From: Lunularia cruciata
Taxonomy: Eukaryota > Streptophyta > Marchantiopsida > Lunulariales > Lunulariaceae
Direction: 5' to 3'
Length of the DNA stretch: 64,000 nucleotides
Assembly (NCBI GenBank): GCA_948567375.1
Contig: OX419762.1
Location: 42,203,034-42,267,033, forward strand
Under the pieces are notes generated by a model. That model saw only the letters and a list, made by a program, of their open reading frames with translations, had not been told where the DNA came from and made no database searches. Made by a program: the position numbers and the translations under genes. Below, in pieces: positions 1-10,080 of the stretch (position 1 is its first letter; the number at the start of each line of letters is the position of its first letter).

Positions 1-209
1 AGTTCAGGAGGAAATTGAGTGTGGGAGGTGGGATCGTTTAAGCTTGATTTCTGCTGGTTTCCTTGGATGCTTCGGTTTGTGACTGCAGCAAGAGCGCTCT
101 GCTCTGCTGCTGCTGGTGGCGCAGGTGGTGGTGTGAGTGTGGTGGGAATTGGAGGAATTTTGATTTTAGAAAAAGGAGGAGGCCGAGGAGGTTGTGGCTG
201 CATGTAGGC
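1..209 (+). other. 5' leader of the RRM gene with upstream ORF
   Basis: This is the stretch before the chosen start of the RRM gene. It is rich in GCTG/GGTGG runs. It holds an upstream ATG at 19 whose frame stays open to a TAG at 205-207, three bases before the main ATG at 210; an ATG directly followed by that TAG lies at 202. Another ATG at 63 is in frame with the gene and would add 49 residues. That extension is Cys/Trp/Arg-rich and unlike an RRM N-terminus, so I treat it as leader. The true transcription start may lie left of the window. Confidence 0.35.
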
Positions 210-3200
210 ATGGCCAATAATGCTGGAGATGAGGAGGTGAAGACGCTGTTTCTCTCGGGCTTGCCTGATGATATCAAGGAGAGAGAGATTTATAACCTTT
301 TCCGCATTCATAAGGGTTATGAATCCTGCCAGCTCAAGTATTCCGGCCGCGGATACCAGGTGCCAGTTTTTTCAATGCTCCTTATATTTTACTACATGTT
401 TTATTTTCTCTGGACAGAGCAGTTCGTTAGAAGGCGAGTTGGAGATGATCGAGATGGTTACTAATCGCAAAAGATTAATGTGTGCGCGGCGTGTCTTCTT
501 CGGACCATGGACCCTCCATGGACGGTGCTAGTCACATGATCGGTCTACAATCAGAAAAGAAAATGTCTCCTTCATCATGTTACCAAAATGTGGGGGACAA
601 TTCTTCATTGTTTGTGCTAAATTTTTATTTCTTTCAGGGAACCTATACGAATTTTTCTCCCATCTGATTACTAGATTCGTGCACAGAATACAGAGAGTAA
701 TTGAATCTTTGTTCAACTGGAGATTTCAAGGATTTTAAACTGAAGGAATCGATATCATCCCCTCCCCCCTGCTCCCTGAAGAGAAAAAATGAGGATGAGA
801 TCCATATTACAACCGTAGGTGTAGTCTTCTATGGATTTTTATAATTACAGCGTACTAGACTAGGCTTCACGTTAAAAGTCCACCGGAGATCAGAGCTCGA
901 AGTCCATAAGATCCTCGATTTGGAACGATATCAACACGAGAGAATTGGTGGTAAGTCGTCCATAGGCCTTACGTGAAGTGTCAAGAGCAATAAATCCTCA
1001 CAGATGTATAACCATTGTAGATGCTACCGAGGGTTTTGCGTTTAGGATATCAAGACACGGTGGATCACAATCGCTTTCCTGACGTACCTGCTCGAGGTAA
1101 AGGAAATGGACCCTGTTTGATGGTTAATGAAACACCTCGGATAGTGGCCCGGACATTAAATGGGACGCGTGTTTGTATTTTAATAGCATGAGAAGATAAC
1201 TCTGAAGTCCACCTTGCCCCCTTGTCCCTTGGCCTAAACTTTTGAGCGCCGGGCGCCTCGCAGGTTCCTTGAGAATAAAGCTTCTGCGCACTTCGCGTTA
1301 TCATTTTCTTTTCTCGTGATTTGGGCTATATATCCTGGAGCATACTGGAAGTCGTATTCTTTTGCTGGTTCTCACCATCTGGTTCAGTGAGACCTTTTGG
1401 AATGCTAGACCCTCTGTTGAGCAACTTCATCAGGCTTGATTTCTGCAACCTGTCCGGTGGTCGTTATCAATATCTAGATAAAGACATTCTTCTGATGTTT
1501 GGTTCTTATCAAATTCTCTCTTCGTGGTGCATTTTGCGTTTTAGACTAATTATTTCTCAATCGTGTTGCTTTGCAGATAGTTGCATTCGCTGTGTTCACA
1601 GATCAACAATCCGCTTTGGCAGCGAAAGAAGCTCTAAATGTGAGAAATTCATGATTTTGCCGTCAATTAGATGTGTGGTCTAACGTCATTCGGATTTCTG
1701 GGGTCTTTTGGAGTCTTTCAGTGTTTCCCTGTGGCATACTTGAGCGTTGTACATATTGATCCTTGAGACAGCAAGGTACAGAATTGGACCGCCAGAACGA
1801 ACTTTTTAGCATATTCAAAAAATTCAAGTCACCTACTTTTGGAAGTGGGTACAGAGTATCTCCTAACACCCACGTACGCGCAGATCATAAAATTATGACT
1901 GAATCTCTTCCACAAATACCAAATTTGTTGGAATTTTAGAAAGTTTGTTGTGCGAGTTTGAGTCAACTCTAATGATTTTGTCGTCAGCAAGGGATATAGT
2001 GGAAGTCATTTAAGATGGAGAGAACCATTAGAAATATCAGAGTTAACAGGGAATAGAAAGCTTCGTGTGTTGCCATGATCATTTTGTTCCGAGGAGATGG
2101 ACCGGGAATAGCCTCCCCTTTGCTGTTAGATCTATAATCTGTAGAATGTAGGGTTTTAATAGTCGGTCTAATGGACATGCAGGGGCTCAAATTTGACCCT
2201 CAGACAGGGGCAACTCTACACATTGAACTGGCTAGAGCAAACTCTCGGACCAAGCGAACTCGCTCAGGTTCAAACCCCACCCAGAGTTTAGGGCGTCGAT
2301 AGATTATTGAAGCACGATCTCTGTATGAATGTGGAGCAGAAAGTATGGTTCTGTCCAACAAGTCGGTAATTCGCTACTGCATCTGTGTTCTACCAGCTAG
2401 TGTAACTTTTGAGTTCCAAGTTTAGCGTCAAGTGTGATTCACAAGAGAGATATATTTAAGAGTCAGACGTGCTTTGCAGAGGACAGTGTTCTTGGAACCA
2501 TGGAAAAGAAGTACCGAGGCCCTATTGGCACTCCTGGCGCTTATCCAGATCCAGGTATCCCTTCTCTTCTTTCAACATATTTCAATGGAAATTGCTCAAT
2601 CAATTCTTGCAGATAGGTTGAATTACCGGAAATGTTTAGCTGTTTAGAAAGTCACACGTCATACTGGAAAAGGGAAAAAAGATCAGCAGGTGATCACAGA
2701 GCAGGAACTCGAAAGCTGAATCGTATTGGAGATGGAACATCTAAGATCCCGTCATAAAGGGAAAGGAGAGGGGCCCTTGTTTCTGTATGTTTTGTCGGAT
2801 ATTATCTGCAGTGAATATCAAGTCACATTATTTTACATGCTTCATCAATTGTACTCTTGCTCCTTAAAACATATGCATGAAGTTTAATTGTCTAGGAAGT
2901 CGGCACAGTCGGCGTTTTGCTCACTACACCATCACATGATTTGGTATGGCTCATATGGCACTCTATGGTTGGCACGTCTGGTTTGCACACTCACAGGGGT
3001 TGCCGGCACTGTGCACTTGCCTGGGATGGTGCACACGGTGTACAACGACATGAGTGGGTTTCCACCCCCACAGAGGTCAACACAGCACTTCACCTTGTAG
3101 CGTCAACTTAGGCTTCAACATTAGGCACTTAAAATCAAAGTTATCCCGCCTTGTGCATCCACCACCTGCTCGGACTTCATCTCCTGATTCATTTCTGTAT

Positions 3201-5106
3201 CCTGGCTATCCTGAGTCATTGGGGCTAATTTTTTTTATCGCTTTTCAGCGGTGGTATGGCTGGACCACCTCTGTACTCTGGACAAGAAGGTCTCTCCAGC
3301 ATGATGTTGGTGAGTGGAACCTTTTCTAGCCTCTTGCTGATGTTTTTTACCTTTCTTCGCTTTAAGCAATTGGTGCCTTTGATGTTGAGTCAACGAATTC
3401 ACTGGAATGATCATATCATCCTCTGAACTGCAGTCCCATTGGCAGCAGAAAGAAACTACATTTGTATACTTTGTCAAGATCTGTTGCAACTTACAAAGCT
3501 TAGGCTGACGCTAATGGAAACACTGTTAGTAAGCTGTTTCCCAGAGTCTTTGGCCCGAGGCGTGGTCACGAGTTATTGAACCTTGTGGGCTTTGTTTCTC
3601 CTTAGGCTTTAACGTCTTGTCCGCTTGCACTTTGCCAGGGACCCTCGTTAATACCCCCTCCTCCAGCACCAGGAAGTAACCCTCCATGCTCAACCTTATT
3701 TATTGCTAACCTTGGACAAACGTGCACTGAGGACGAATTAATTCAAGTTCTCTCAAGGTGACCCCTCCGTTGATGGACCACCTCTTTTCATTTTCTATGT
3801 TGAAAAGGGTCTGTGTGATGTTACTGATGGGGTCCTGGAAATTGTTCTTTGTTCGAGTTGCACTCTTTTATTTCATCCCTTCTTTCACAGGGTAAGTGCC
3901 ACCTACATTTTACTCAGCCGTGAGGATGCAATGGTGGCATTTTCTCAATTTGATGCGTTTAGGTGAGAGTCTTAACTACCTAGTTTCACAGACTTCAGAG
4001 CCTAGTCTAGAAAGGTACAGGACACGGGCTGCATACTTGGATGCGAAGACTTGCATATGCATGCTATACAGCGGCACTGTGCTTCGTTGACTGTATGACT
4101 TGCAGTGCCGCCTTGGAAGAAATTGCTTGCTTCAGGTCTTCGCTGATTTTGAGATCGACTACTCATAGAGAGAACAGAGGAACTTCAACCAGTTCTCAGG
4201 CGAGCTTAGGATTCCTAGGGGAATCCTTCGTTGATTGGTGTTGGTATATGTAAAACCTCTTGTTTATTATTATCGAACTCAAGTCTGACAACTTATCTGA
4301 GATAGTCGAGAAGCATGTGCGATAATCATGTATTCCGGACTAGGAAAGGAAAACAGACTCCTGTACTGTTGCAAAGCACTCGCCGAAGAAAGAGGTTCGC
4401 CCCTTTGGAGCGAAGTAATTCCTCTGTGGGTCCATTTACGCAAACAGTACAAGAGTACACATAAATCTCGTGCCTGCAACCATCCACCACAGAAGTACGT
4501 TAAGGCACTGATATAGCTACCAAGAACTCTTAACTGCAGGTCGGGCCTTAGTTGCTGGTTTTCCCGTGTGGGACTGACTGAAGATGTTTGGCTGTTCCAG
4601 ATTTCCAGGTTATCGGAAGATTAAGATGCAAATCAAAGGCGGTCTTCCAGTCGCGTTCGTTGAATTTCAGGTATGCTTCGGTAACGATGAACTCTGGTCC
4701 ACAAATAGACACAGCATAAACTAGCGTTAAAGTAGAATTCAGTTTCTCCTGTCGGAGCAGTTAGGATTTCAATTCTCGTCGCAGCAAATTGAGGCAGTCA
4801 AAATTGAGAAGTAACAAATGATCTCTGGCAGGACGTTATGTGCTCCACGCAAGCACTATCACAGCTGCAAAATTCGATGCTTTCGTCGTCTGATAGAGGT
4901 GGAATGAGGCTTGAGTATCCTTTTACCAGTGTGGTTCTAGCTTTTGTTATGTTTGTAGCCCTGATGTTTTTTGATATCAACTTCTGCATGTCTGGCATCG
5001 GCTTTCTGTACTACAAACTAGCTTTCGTCCTTTACTCTTCATCAGGTATGCGAAAGCAAAGATGGGTCAACCCAGAAGAGAGAGACTGTCATCGACTCAC
5101 CTGTAA
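210..5106 (+). CDS. two-RRM RNA-binding protein (plant couch-potato/RBPMS-like), 10 exons
   Basis: Inferred coding exons are 210-359, 1577-1639, 2183-2267, 2480-2554, 2997-3075, 3249-3309, 3639-3757, 4601-4670, 4832-4914 and 5046-5106. They sum to 846 nt (281 aa plus TAA) with consistent phases and GT...AG borders. RRM1 spans about residues 11-95 with RNP2-like LFLSGL at 13-18. A Gly/Pro-rich linker follows. RRM2 spans about 190-265 with LFIANL at 191-196 and ends in the RLEYAKAKMG signature. Paired RRMs of this kind are known in plant RNA-binding proteins resembling WHI3, RBPMS and couch potato, which bind RNA in nucleus or cytoplasm; the target here is unknown. The start at 210 gives [10 protein letters not shown] directly before RRM1. 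The last intron (4915-5045) has U12-type sites. The donor of intron 3 (GTTCAA) is weak, so that border is less certain. The gene is convergent with the aminotransferase gene. Confidence 0.85.
4915..5045 (+). other. U12-type (minor spliceosome) GT-AG intron
   Basis: This 131-nt intron splits a Glu codon between exons 9 and 10 of the RRM gene. The donor reads GTATCCTTTT, a full match to the U12 GT-type 5' site. Near the 3' end lies TCCTTTACT, one base off the U12 branch-site consensus, with the likely branch A about 11 nt before the terminal CAG. The exon join restores RLEYAKAKMG, a normal RRM end. The other introns in this window that I checked have U2-type donors. Confidence 0.8.
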
Positions 5107-5909
5107 ACACTGGCCCATTCCACAAGGCTCCAATGCATTTAGGTTGCCGGGAACTGAACGATGGAAAAATTAAGCGTGAGGGGCAAATATTGTAAACTTC
5201 CACTCTCTAGCTGATTAGAAGAGAGTAGAAACAAGGGTGAAGGATAAATCCGTATATTCGGAATTTATCAAGTTTCATATTTATGAAATAAAAGTAGCAA
5301 GATATTTGACAAGCTGGGAACTTTAGACAGCGATTTTCTCATCTCCTTGACCGAGTGTATTCGCTTTCTCTATCGGAACTTATAGTTTTCTGAATTTTGG
5401 CTACTATTATGTCCCCTGAACATAGCTAACAAATTTAACTCACCTGAAAATTGAATGCTAGTTCACGTGCATTCTGAAATTTTGTGAAATTGTGAAAGTT
5501 TGGAGACGACTTTGATCCTGGACAATCAAAAGATCAAAAAGTCTGCTTTTCAGTTGCGGAAGCTCCACACTTCAAAATTCATCCTGGTGCTTACAGACAC
5601 AATAAAGGTATAGACTGAGAAGTTCACAGACAAAATTAAAATATAGACTCAGAAGTTCTTTATATTAGCTTACAGAGTCACATCGTATATTCTTTGATAA
5701 CAGCTGTTGTTCACATTTACAAAGTCAGGGATGAAGAATCTCCGATCACCTCTAATCTTGGGCAATATCCGGGGTGAAAATGGGAGTGAGACCTGACATG
5801 GATGGATGATATCTGGTCATTTGGGTCGTTGGGACCGTAAGGGTGTGGGTCACAGAAACTGGTGATCTTCTAAAGTTTCCGGAGTAAACTCCGGGTGTAT
5901 GCTTGATAA
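5107..5909. other. convergent intergenic / 3' UTR region
   Basis: The 3' ends of the RRM gene (+) and the aminotransferase gene (-) face each other across 803 bp. The middle is AT-rich and has a small local duplication around 5605-5665 (a TATAGACT-AGAAGTTC phrase twice). I see no other gene here. Confidence 0.5.
5287..5292 (+). terminator. possible poly(A) signal of the RRM gene
   Basis: An AATAAA hexamer lies about 180 nt after the RRM stop codon, in AT-rich sequence suited to a plant 3' end. Plant poly(A) signals are loose, so this is only suggestive. Confidence 0.35.
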
Positions 5910-8900
5910 TCAAGTGACGGTAGCTCTCTCGTTGACCATGCCATTTTGCACCAACTCCTCTAGCCCTTTCTTAAGTCTAGCTGCGGCTTTTCTGCAGTCT
6001 GACTCATCAAGGCCACCGAACGAGACTCTAATGTAACCAGGAACACCACTGGCACTACCAGGTATAACACTGACACGATGCCTATGTACAAGCCAGTGCG
6101 TGACTGCGACATCGTCATTCTCTGGAAGCTTTGCCCACATGTAGATAGCGCCTTCTCCTCCTTTGACAGAACTTTGTCCTAGAGGACTGAGAGCATCCAT
6201 TAATATCGCACGATTTTCTCCCAGCTTCGCTACCTTTTCCCGCACCCAATCTGAACCAACGTCCAAGGCAGCAAGGGCTAGCTTCTGTCCAATTATCGAA
6301 GGGCAAATGGGTATGTTGTCCTGGACTTTCAATAGTTGGGCGCCCAAACCTTCTACTGACATTGGGTACGCAATCTGCGCATTAATTCAAGAATCGATCA
6401 AACACACCATGGCATCCCATGTACAGAAAGAGAGTGAATGGGCTGGCGTACTCTATATCCAATAATAAGTTTACTAAAGGTATGAAGACACTTACATAAC
6501 CTATCCTCCAGCCCATCATCCCATGAGCTTTCGAGAAAGAGAACACGTTCAGGATATGGTCTCCCTCTTCACAAATGTGCTGTCGTCCATCATACATAAA
6601 GTACCTGCATATCATCGGCATAACACATTACAACCATCAGCCATGACGAGTGTGCAAAAGAGAAAACCAGGACGGTGATGTGAGTGTTTGGGATAAGATA
6701 CGGCGTATGACACACAGACTACAGGGCTTCGCATTTACTCATAAGTGTTATCACGATGAGCCAGGTTCCTGCTTGTCGGCAAATTTCTGATATTTTCTGA
6801 TTAGTAACATGAAAGGCCTGTCAGATAAGATAGACTACAGGGCTTTGCACTTACTCATAGGTGTTATCAACGACGAGCCAGGTTCCTGCTTGTCTGCAAA
6901 TTTCTGATATTTTCTGATTAGCAACACGAAAGGCCTGTCAGAGATCTCATTCAAGTGACTTCTGACATCCAACTCTTCAGGTTCAGGGTTATCCAGAGTC
7001 AGTAGCCAGTCTCTTGATACAGTTTGGCCTGCTCAATAAGTGCATGCAGATGCAGCCTATGATGAACAAGGAATAAATACTTCTGTTCAGATTGAAGCAG
7101 AGCCCCTAACTACATTTTATGATCTCGCTATCACGTGCAAGCTACCAAGGGTCTTGTGGTCTGGTCATGAGACTGAATTTAGGAGGGTTATCTAACAGCG
7201 GAAGAGTTCCAAAATAAATCCTGTATGAAGCCGCTCAAATACAACTTCATAGGAAAATAAGCCACTCAAGTATCCCAAACACACCTTAAGAAGTGGTTGT
7301 GGTACATATGTTCCAGAAGGGTTACCAGGATTCACGATGTAAACAACTTTAGGTACAGATTTTCCACCTTTCCCCTGGAGAGTTTCTTCCAGCCAGTCTG
7401 CATCCGTCGAGTAAAAGCTGTCAGAATATTTTGGAAGTGCAAGTCACATTTACTAAGTAGGAAGTGCACAACCAACGGATACGTAATTTGCAAGACGAGT
7501 AAATAGATGGAATAGATAGACTATATTCTAGTTAAGCAGATGATATAAAGTTCATAATCTAAGTATGGAGCAAATTGATAGAGTTGATCGCAGAAACTTT
7601 CACTTACCAGCGTCAGGGTGGAGATTTTCAGAATCACTGGGACCAAGTCGTATGTCCGTAACCCCAGTCATTTGACATGCCATGTAGGCATTGAAGTAAT
7701 AAGGCACAAACATTGCGACAGAATCCTCGGGATCACAAAGAGTCAGGACCAGATTCACCAATGCCTGCACTAAGATGACAAAAAGTAAGCCCAGTTGGCT
7801 TATTCTTTTCTATTCATTCACCAATTTCTACAAAACGTCTAACAAATTCCGAGACTCTTGGCAATAGAATCAGCGAGAGTTCACACTGTCTCGTCTAAAT
7901 ATCTTAGCTAAAAGTCGCTTGTTAGTATAGTCTTACTTATTAGCAACTCAAATTAGGTTGGTATGGATGAAAGACTTTACCTGGTTAGCTCCTGCTGTTA
8001 CCATGACTTCTGAGTTGTGCAGTTTATTCTCCCGCCCTAGCTGTGGGATGAACGTGCAAGACAATTAGGAATTTGAGATTTAACCAGGAGTATTCTGTTG
8101 CATATAAGCACGATACTCAAGTATTTACAACCAGAGTTCGTTTCTGCTCACTCAAGCCTCTCGCTGCAAATCAGGTATAAGGAATAAATCTATGTTAAGA
8201 ATATTCTATGGCCACTAGATGGGCAAAATGAACTATTTTTTCCATGATCTAGCTGGAGGATATCCTCCGGTGAATTTACCAAGAAAACGAGGGTTCACCT
8301 TCTCCTTCAGAGCAGATCTAAGTTCAGGTAGTCCATCATCAGCTCCATATTTGCTACAAATAGGCTCTTCGACCAAGTCCTTGATTGATTGCAGAGCTTT
8401 TGCTGGCGGTTTCCAGTGAACCACACCCTAAAACCCAAAATATAATTAATGAGCTTTGAAAAATTTACAAGTGCAAATATAGAACAAATTGTCACGATGA
8501 TTTTTACCGTTAGTTTACTGTCTGTTTCAAGAGGTACACACAAAACAATGTCGGAGTTGGCCGGTTCAAAGATTGAGTAGAAATTCCAACTGCAATAATC
8601 TCTCGTACGACGGACTCCTTTCGTTTGATCCCGGACCCAGGACTTTGGCCGCCTCTCTCTAGAGTCGCAAGCATATTAACCAGATTTATTACGGAGATGT
8701 GCAATGTACCTGCGAGTTGTCAGCATCTGCAGCTAAGTGTGACGAATACGTTAACAGGTTTATTTGAGACGCCGTGGTCAATTACCTGAGCCAATGACAT
8801 CACGTCAGTTGTGCCTCGGAGTAGTTGTTGCATCTGCATATGTACAAACTCATCAGTCATGAATATTTCTGAATCAAAATGGTCCAAACACCAAACTGAA

Positions 8901-9495
8901 AACTACTCCATGTTGAGGCACTAGGTTACTGAAAGTACTCAGAGCTGGAGTACTAGGTGAGTGCCAGTAGGGCAACACAGCTTGACAACACTAACCATAC
9001 ACTCATGTGGATCCTGGAAGAAGAGCCAAGGCAAACTGGAAAATTATGACGAGGACCACAAACACTGAACTATTAGGGCAGCTGGTGAATGAGGTGGTTT
9101 CTTCTCATAATTTTCACATAGATTCACTGCTCATATCTGCGGCTGCTGCTGCTTTGCTGTCTATAAATCTGTCCTCTCAGGCAGTGGTAAGCTCTTCCAA
9201 ATCCGAATCCTTGAAAGATTCTTCAAATGCCCTGGAAAAACTCCCTATCATGCCAAGATTGAAAGCCCTACTTTCTCCAAGACACGTGAGAGACTCTCTT
9301 TGCGCCCACCATCTCTGCTCCTTGCACCGCTCACAGTATGTCTATGCTAAAGAGACTTGAGCTGTAGCCGTTAATAAATCGACCAAAAATTATTGATTAA
9401 TCTACACAGTGCTACGACAGTGTGGATCGTTTGCGTACCTGGACCATGACGGGAGTATCGGTGGCCAGAACCCGTCGCGACAACATCCTGTGCAT
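5910..9495 (-). CDS. VAS1: aromatic aminotransferase, VAS1/ISS1 type (PLP fold type I), 9 exons
   Basis: Coding exons in transcript order are 9495-9439, 8833-8786, 8427-8299, 8040-7981, 7764-7608, 7397-7285, 6913-6855, 6604-6496 and 6374-5910. They sum to 1197 nt (398 aa plus stop), with phases matching at each join. PLP aminotransferase landmarks are visible: NPGNPSGT at about 173-180, DNTYE at 204-208 (Asp204 for the pyridine nitrogen, Tyr207), SFSKAHGMMGWRIGY with Schiff-base Lys233 and phosphate-binding Arg241, and GYIRVSFGG with carboxylate-binding Arg360. In Arabidopsis, VAS1/ISS1 is a cytosolic enzyme that transaminates aromatic amino acids using Met or ketoacid partners, linking auxin and ethylene precursor pools. 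The length fits that family (about 390-400 aa). The start could be Met 9495, Met 9486 or an in-frame Met at 9636. No transit peptide is evident. A duplicated, frameshifted copy of exon 7 lies in the next intron. Confidence 0.9.
6716..6942 (-). repeat. tandem duplication of aminotransferase exon 7 with flanking intron
   Basis: Two direct copies of about 110 bp, 6832-6942 (upstream in transcription) and 6716-6825 (downstream), are separated by 6 bp. They differ at roughly nine positions. Both keep the acceptor context CTAATCAG and the exon body. The unit covers all of exon 7 plus about 30 nt of intron upstream and about 20 nt downstream. Confidence 0.9.
6739..6796 (-). pseudogene. frameshifted duplicate of aminotransferase exon 7
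   Basis: The copy is 58 nt against 59 nt in the working exon. One base is missing just before the GAT codon of the DNTYE motif. The donor changed from GTAAGT to GTAAAT, which is weaker, and the acceptor is intact. Spliced alone in place of exon 7, it would break the frame. Spliced after exon 7, it would read into a TGA inside the copy. It can therefore only be skipped or act as a premature-stop exon. Confidence 0.85.
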
Positions 9496-10080
9496 CGCGT
9501 CTTCTTTCTCACCCTCCTCCAACTGACAAATCGATTGACAAAATCCGATTGCAATGTCAACAGCAGCAACAACGCGCTTCCTAATTCTCCAACAAATTCC
9601 TCTCACCAATTCACAACAAACTCTCCCCACCCGCAATTGCTCTCGCTATCTTCGATCCACCTCTTCCCTGCGCTCCCAATCTATCAAACAATAAACCAAC
9701 CACATTTAACCACCACATCAACCAACCGTATGTCCAAAAGTGTACAACGTACACAGCAGAACAGCAGCCAATAAGACGAGTAGTCAACTGGAGCACTGGC
9801 CTAGAAGTGCCAGTCAGGTCCTCTCCAAACTGCGACGAAAGCAAACACCTCCTCAAGCAGCAACAGCTCAGATTTAGCCCCCTGCTGCTCAGAGCAGCCA
9901 TTGGAGTAGCGAGAGTGAGAAAAAGTGGGTACCTACCGGAGCAGAGAGGAAAAGAGTCCGGACTAGACTAGACCACAACTGGACTGTTTCCCAAGACCTC
10001 CACTACCTCCTTCCTTCCTTCACATTAGTAGCACCAGGTCCAGGCAAACTACCGTAGTTCAGTAGCCGAAACAAAAATGG
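9496..10080 (-). promoter_or_regulatory. 5' leader and promoter side of the aminotransferase gene
   Basis: Upstream of the chosen start the frame remains open back to a Met codon at 9636. A separate ATG at 9901 starts another 96-codon frame, Ser/Leu/Cys-rich at its start, that does not join the enzyme frame without an extra splice. These could be upstream ORFs or an alternative first exon. The stretch around 9975-10025 is CT-rich on +. No clear TATA box was identified. Confidence 0.3.

Noticed and set aside
2555-2996. Intron 4 of the RRM gene, with donor GTATCCCTTC, as a second U12-type intron
   Set aside because: The donor has an extra C relative to the U12 site. The TCCTTAAAA phrase near 2860 is over 100 nt from the acceptor that keeps the frame.
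9007-9360. 117-codon + strand ORF
   Set aside because: It lies antisense within intron 1 of the aminotransferase gene and has no recognisable motif. Most likely a chance frame.
9611-9901. Minus-strand ORF starting MAALSSRG as a transit peptide for the aminotransferase
   Set aside because: It is out of frame with exon 1, and no convincing splice joins them. VAS1/ISS1 enzymes are cytosolic.
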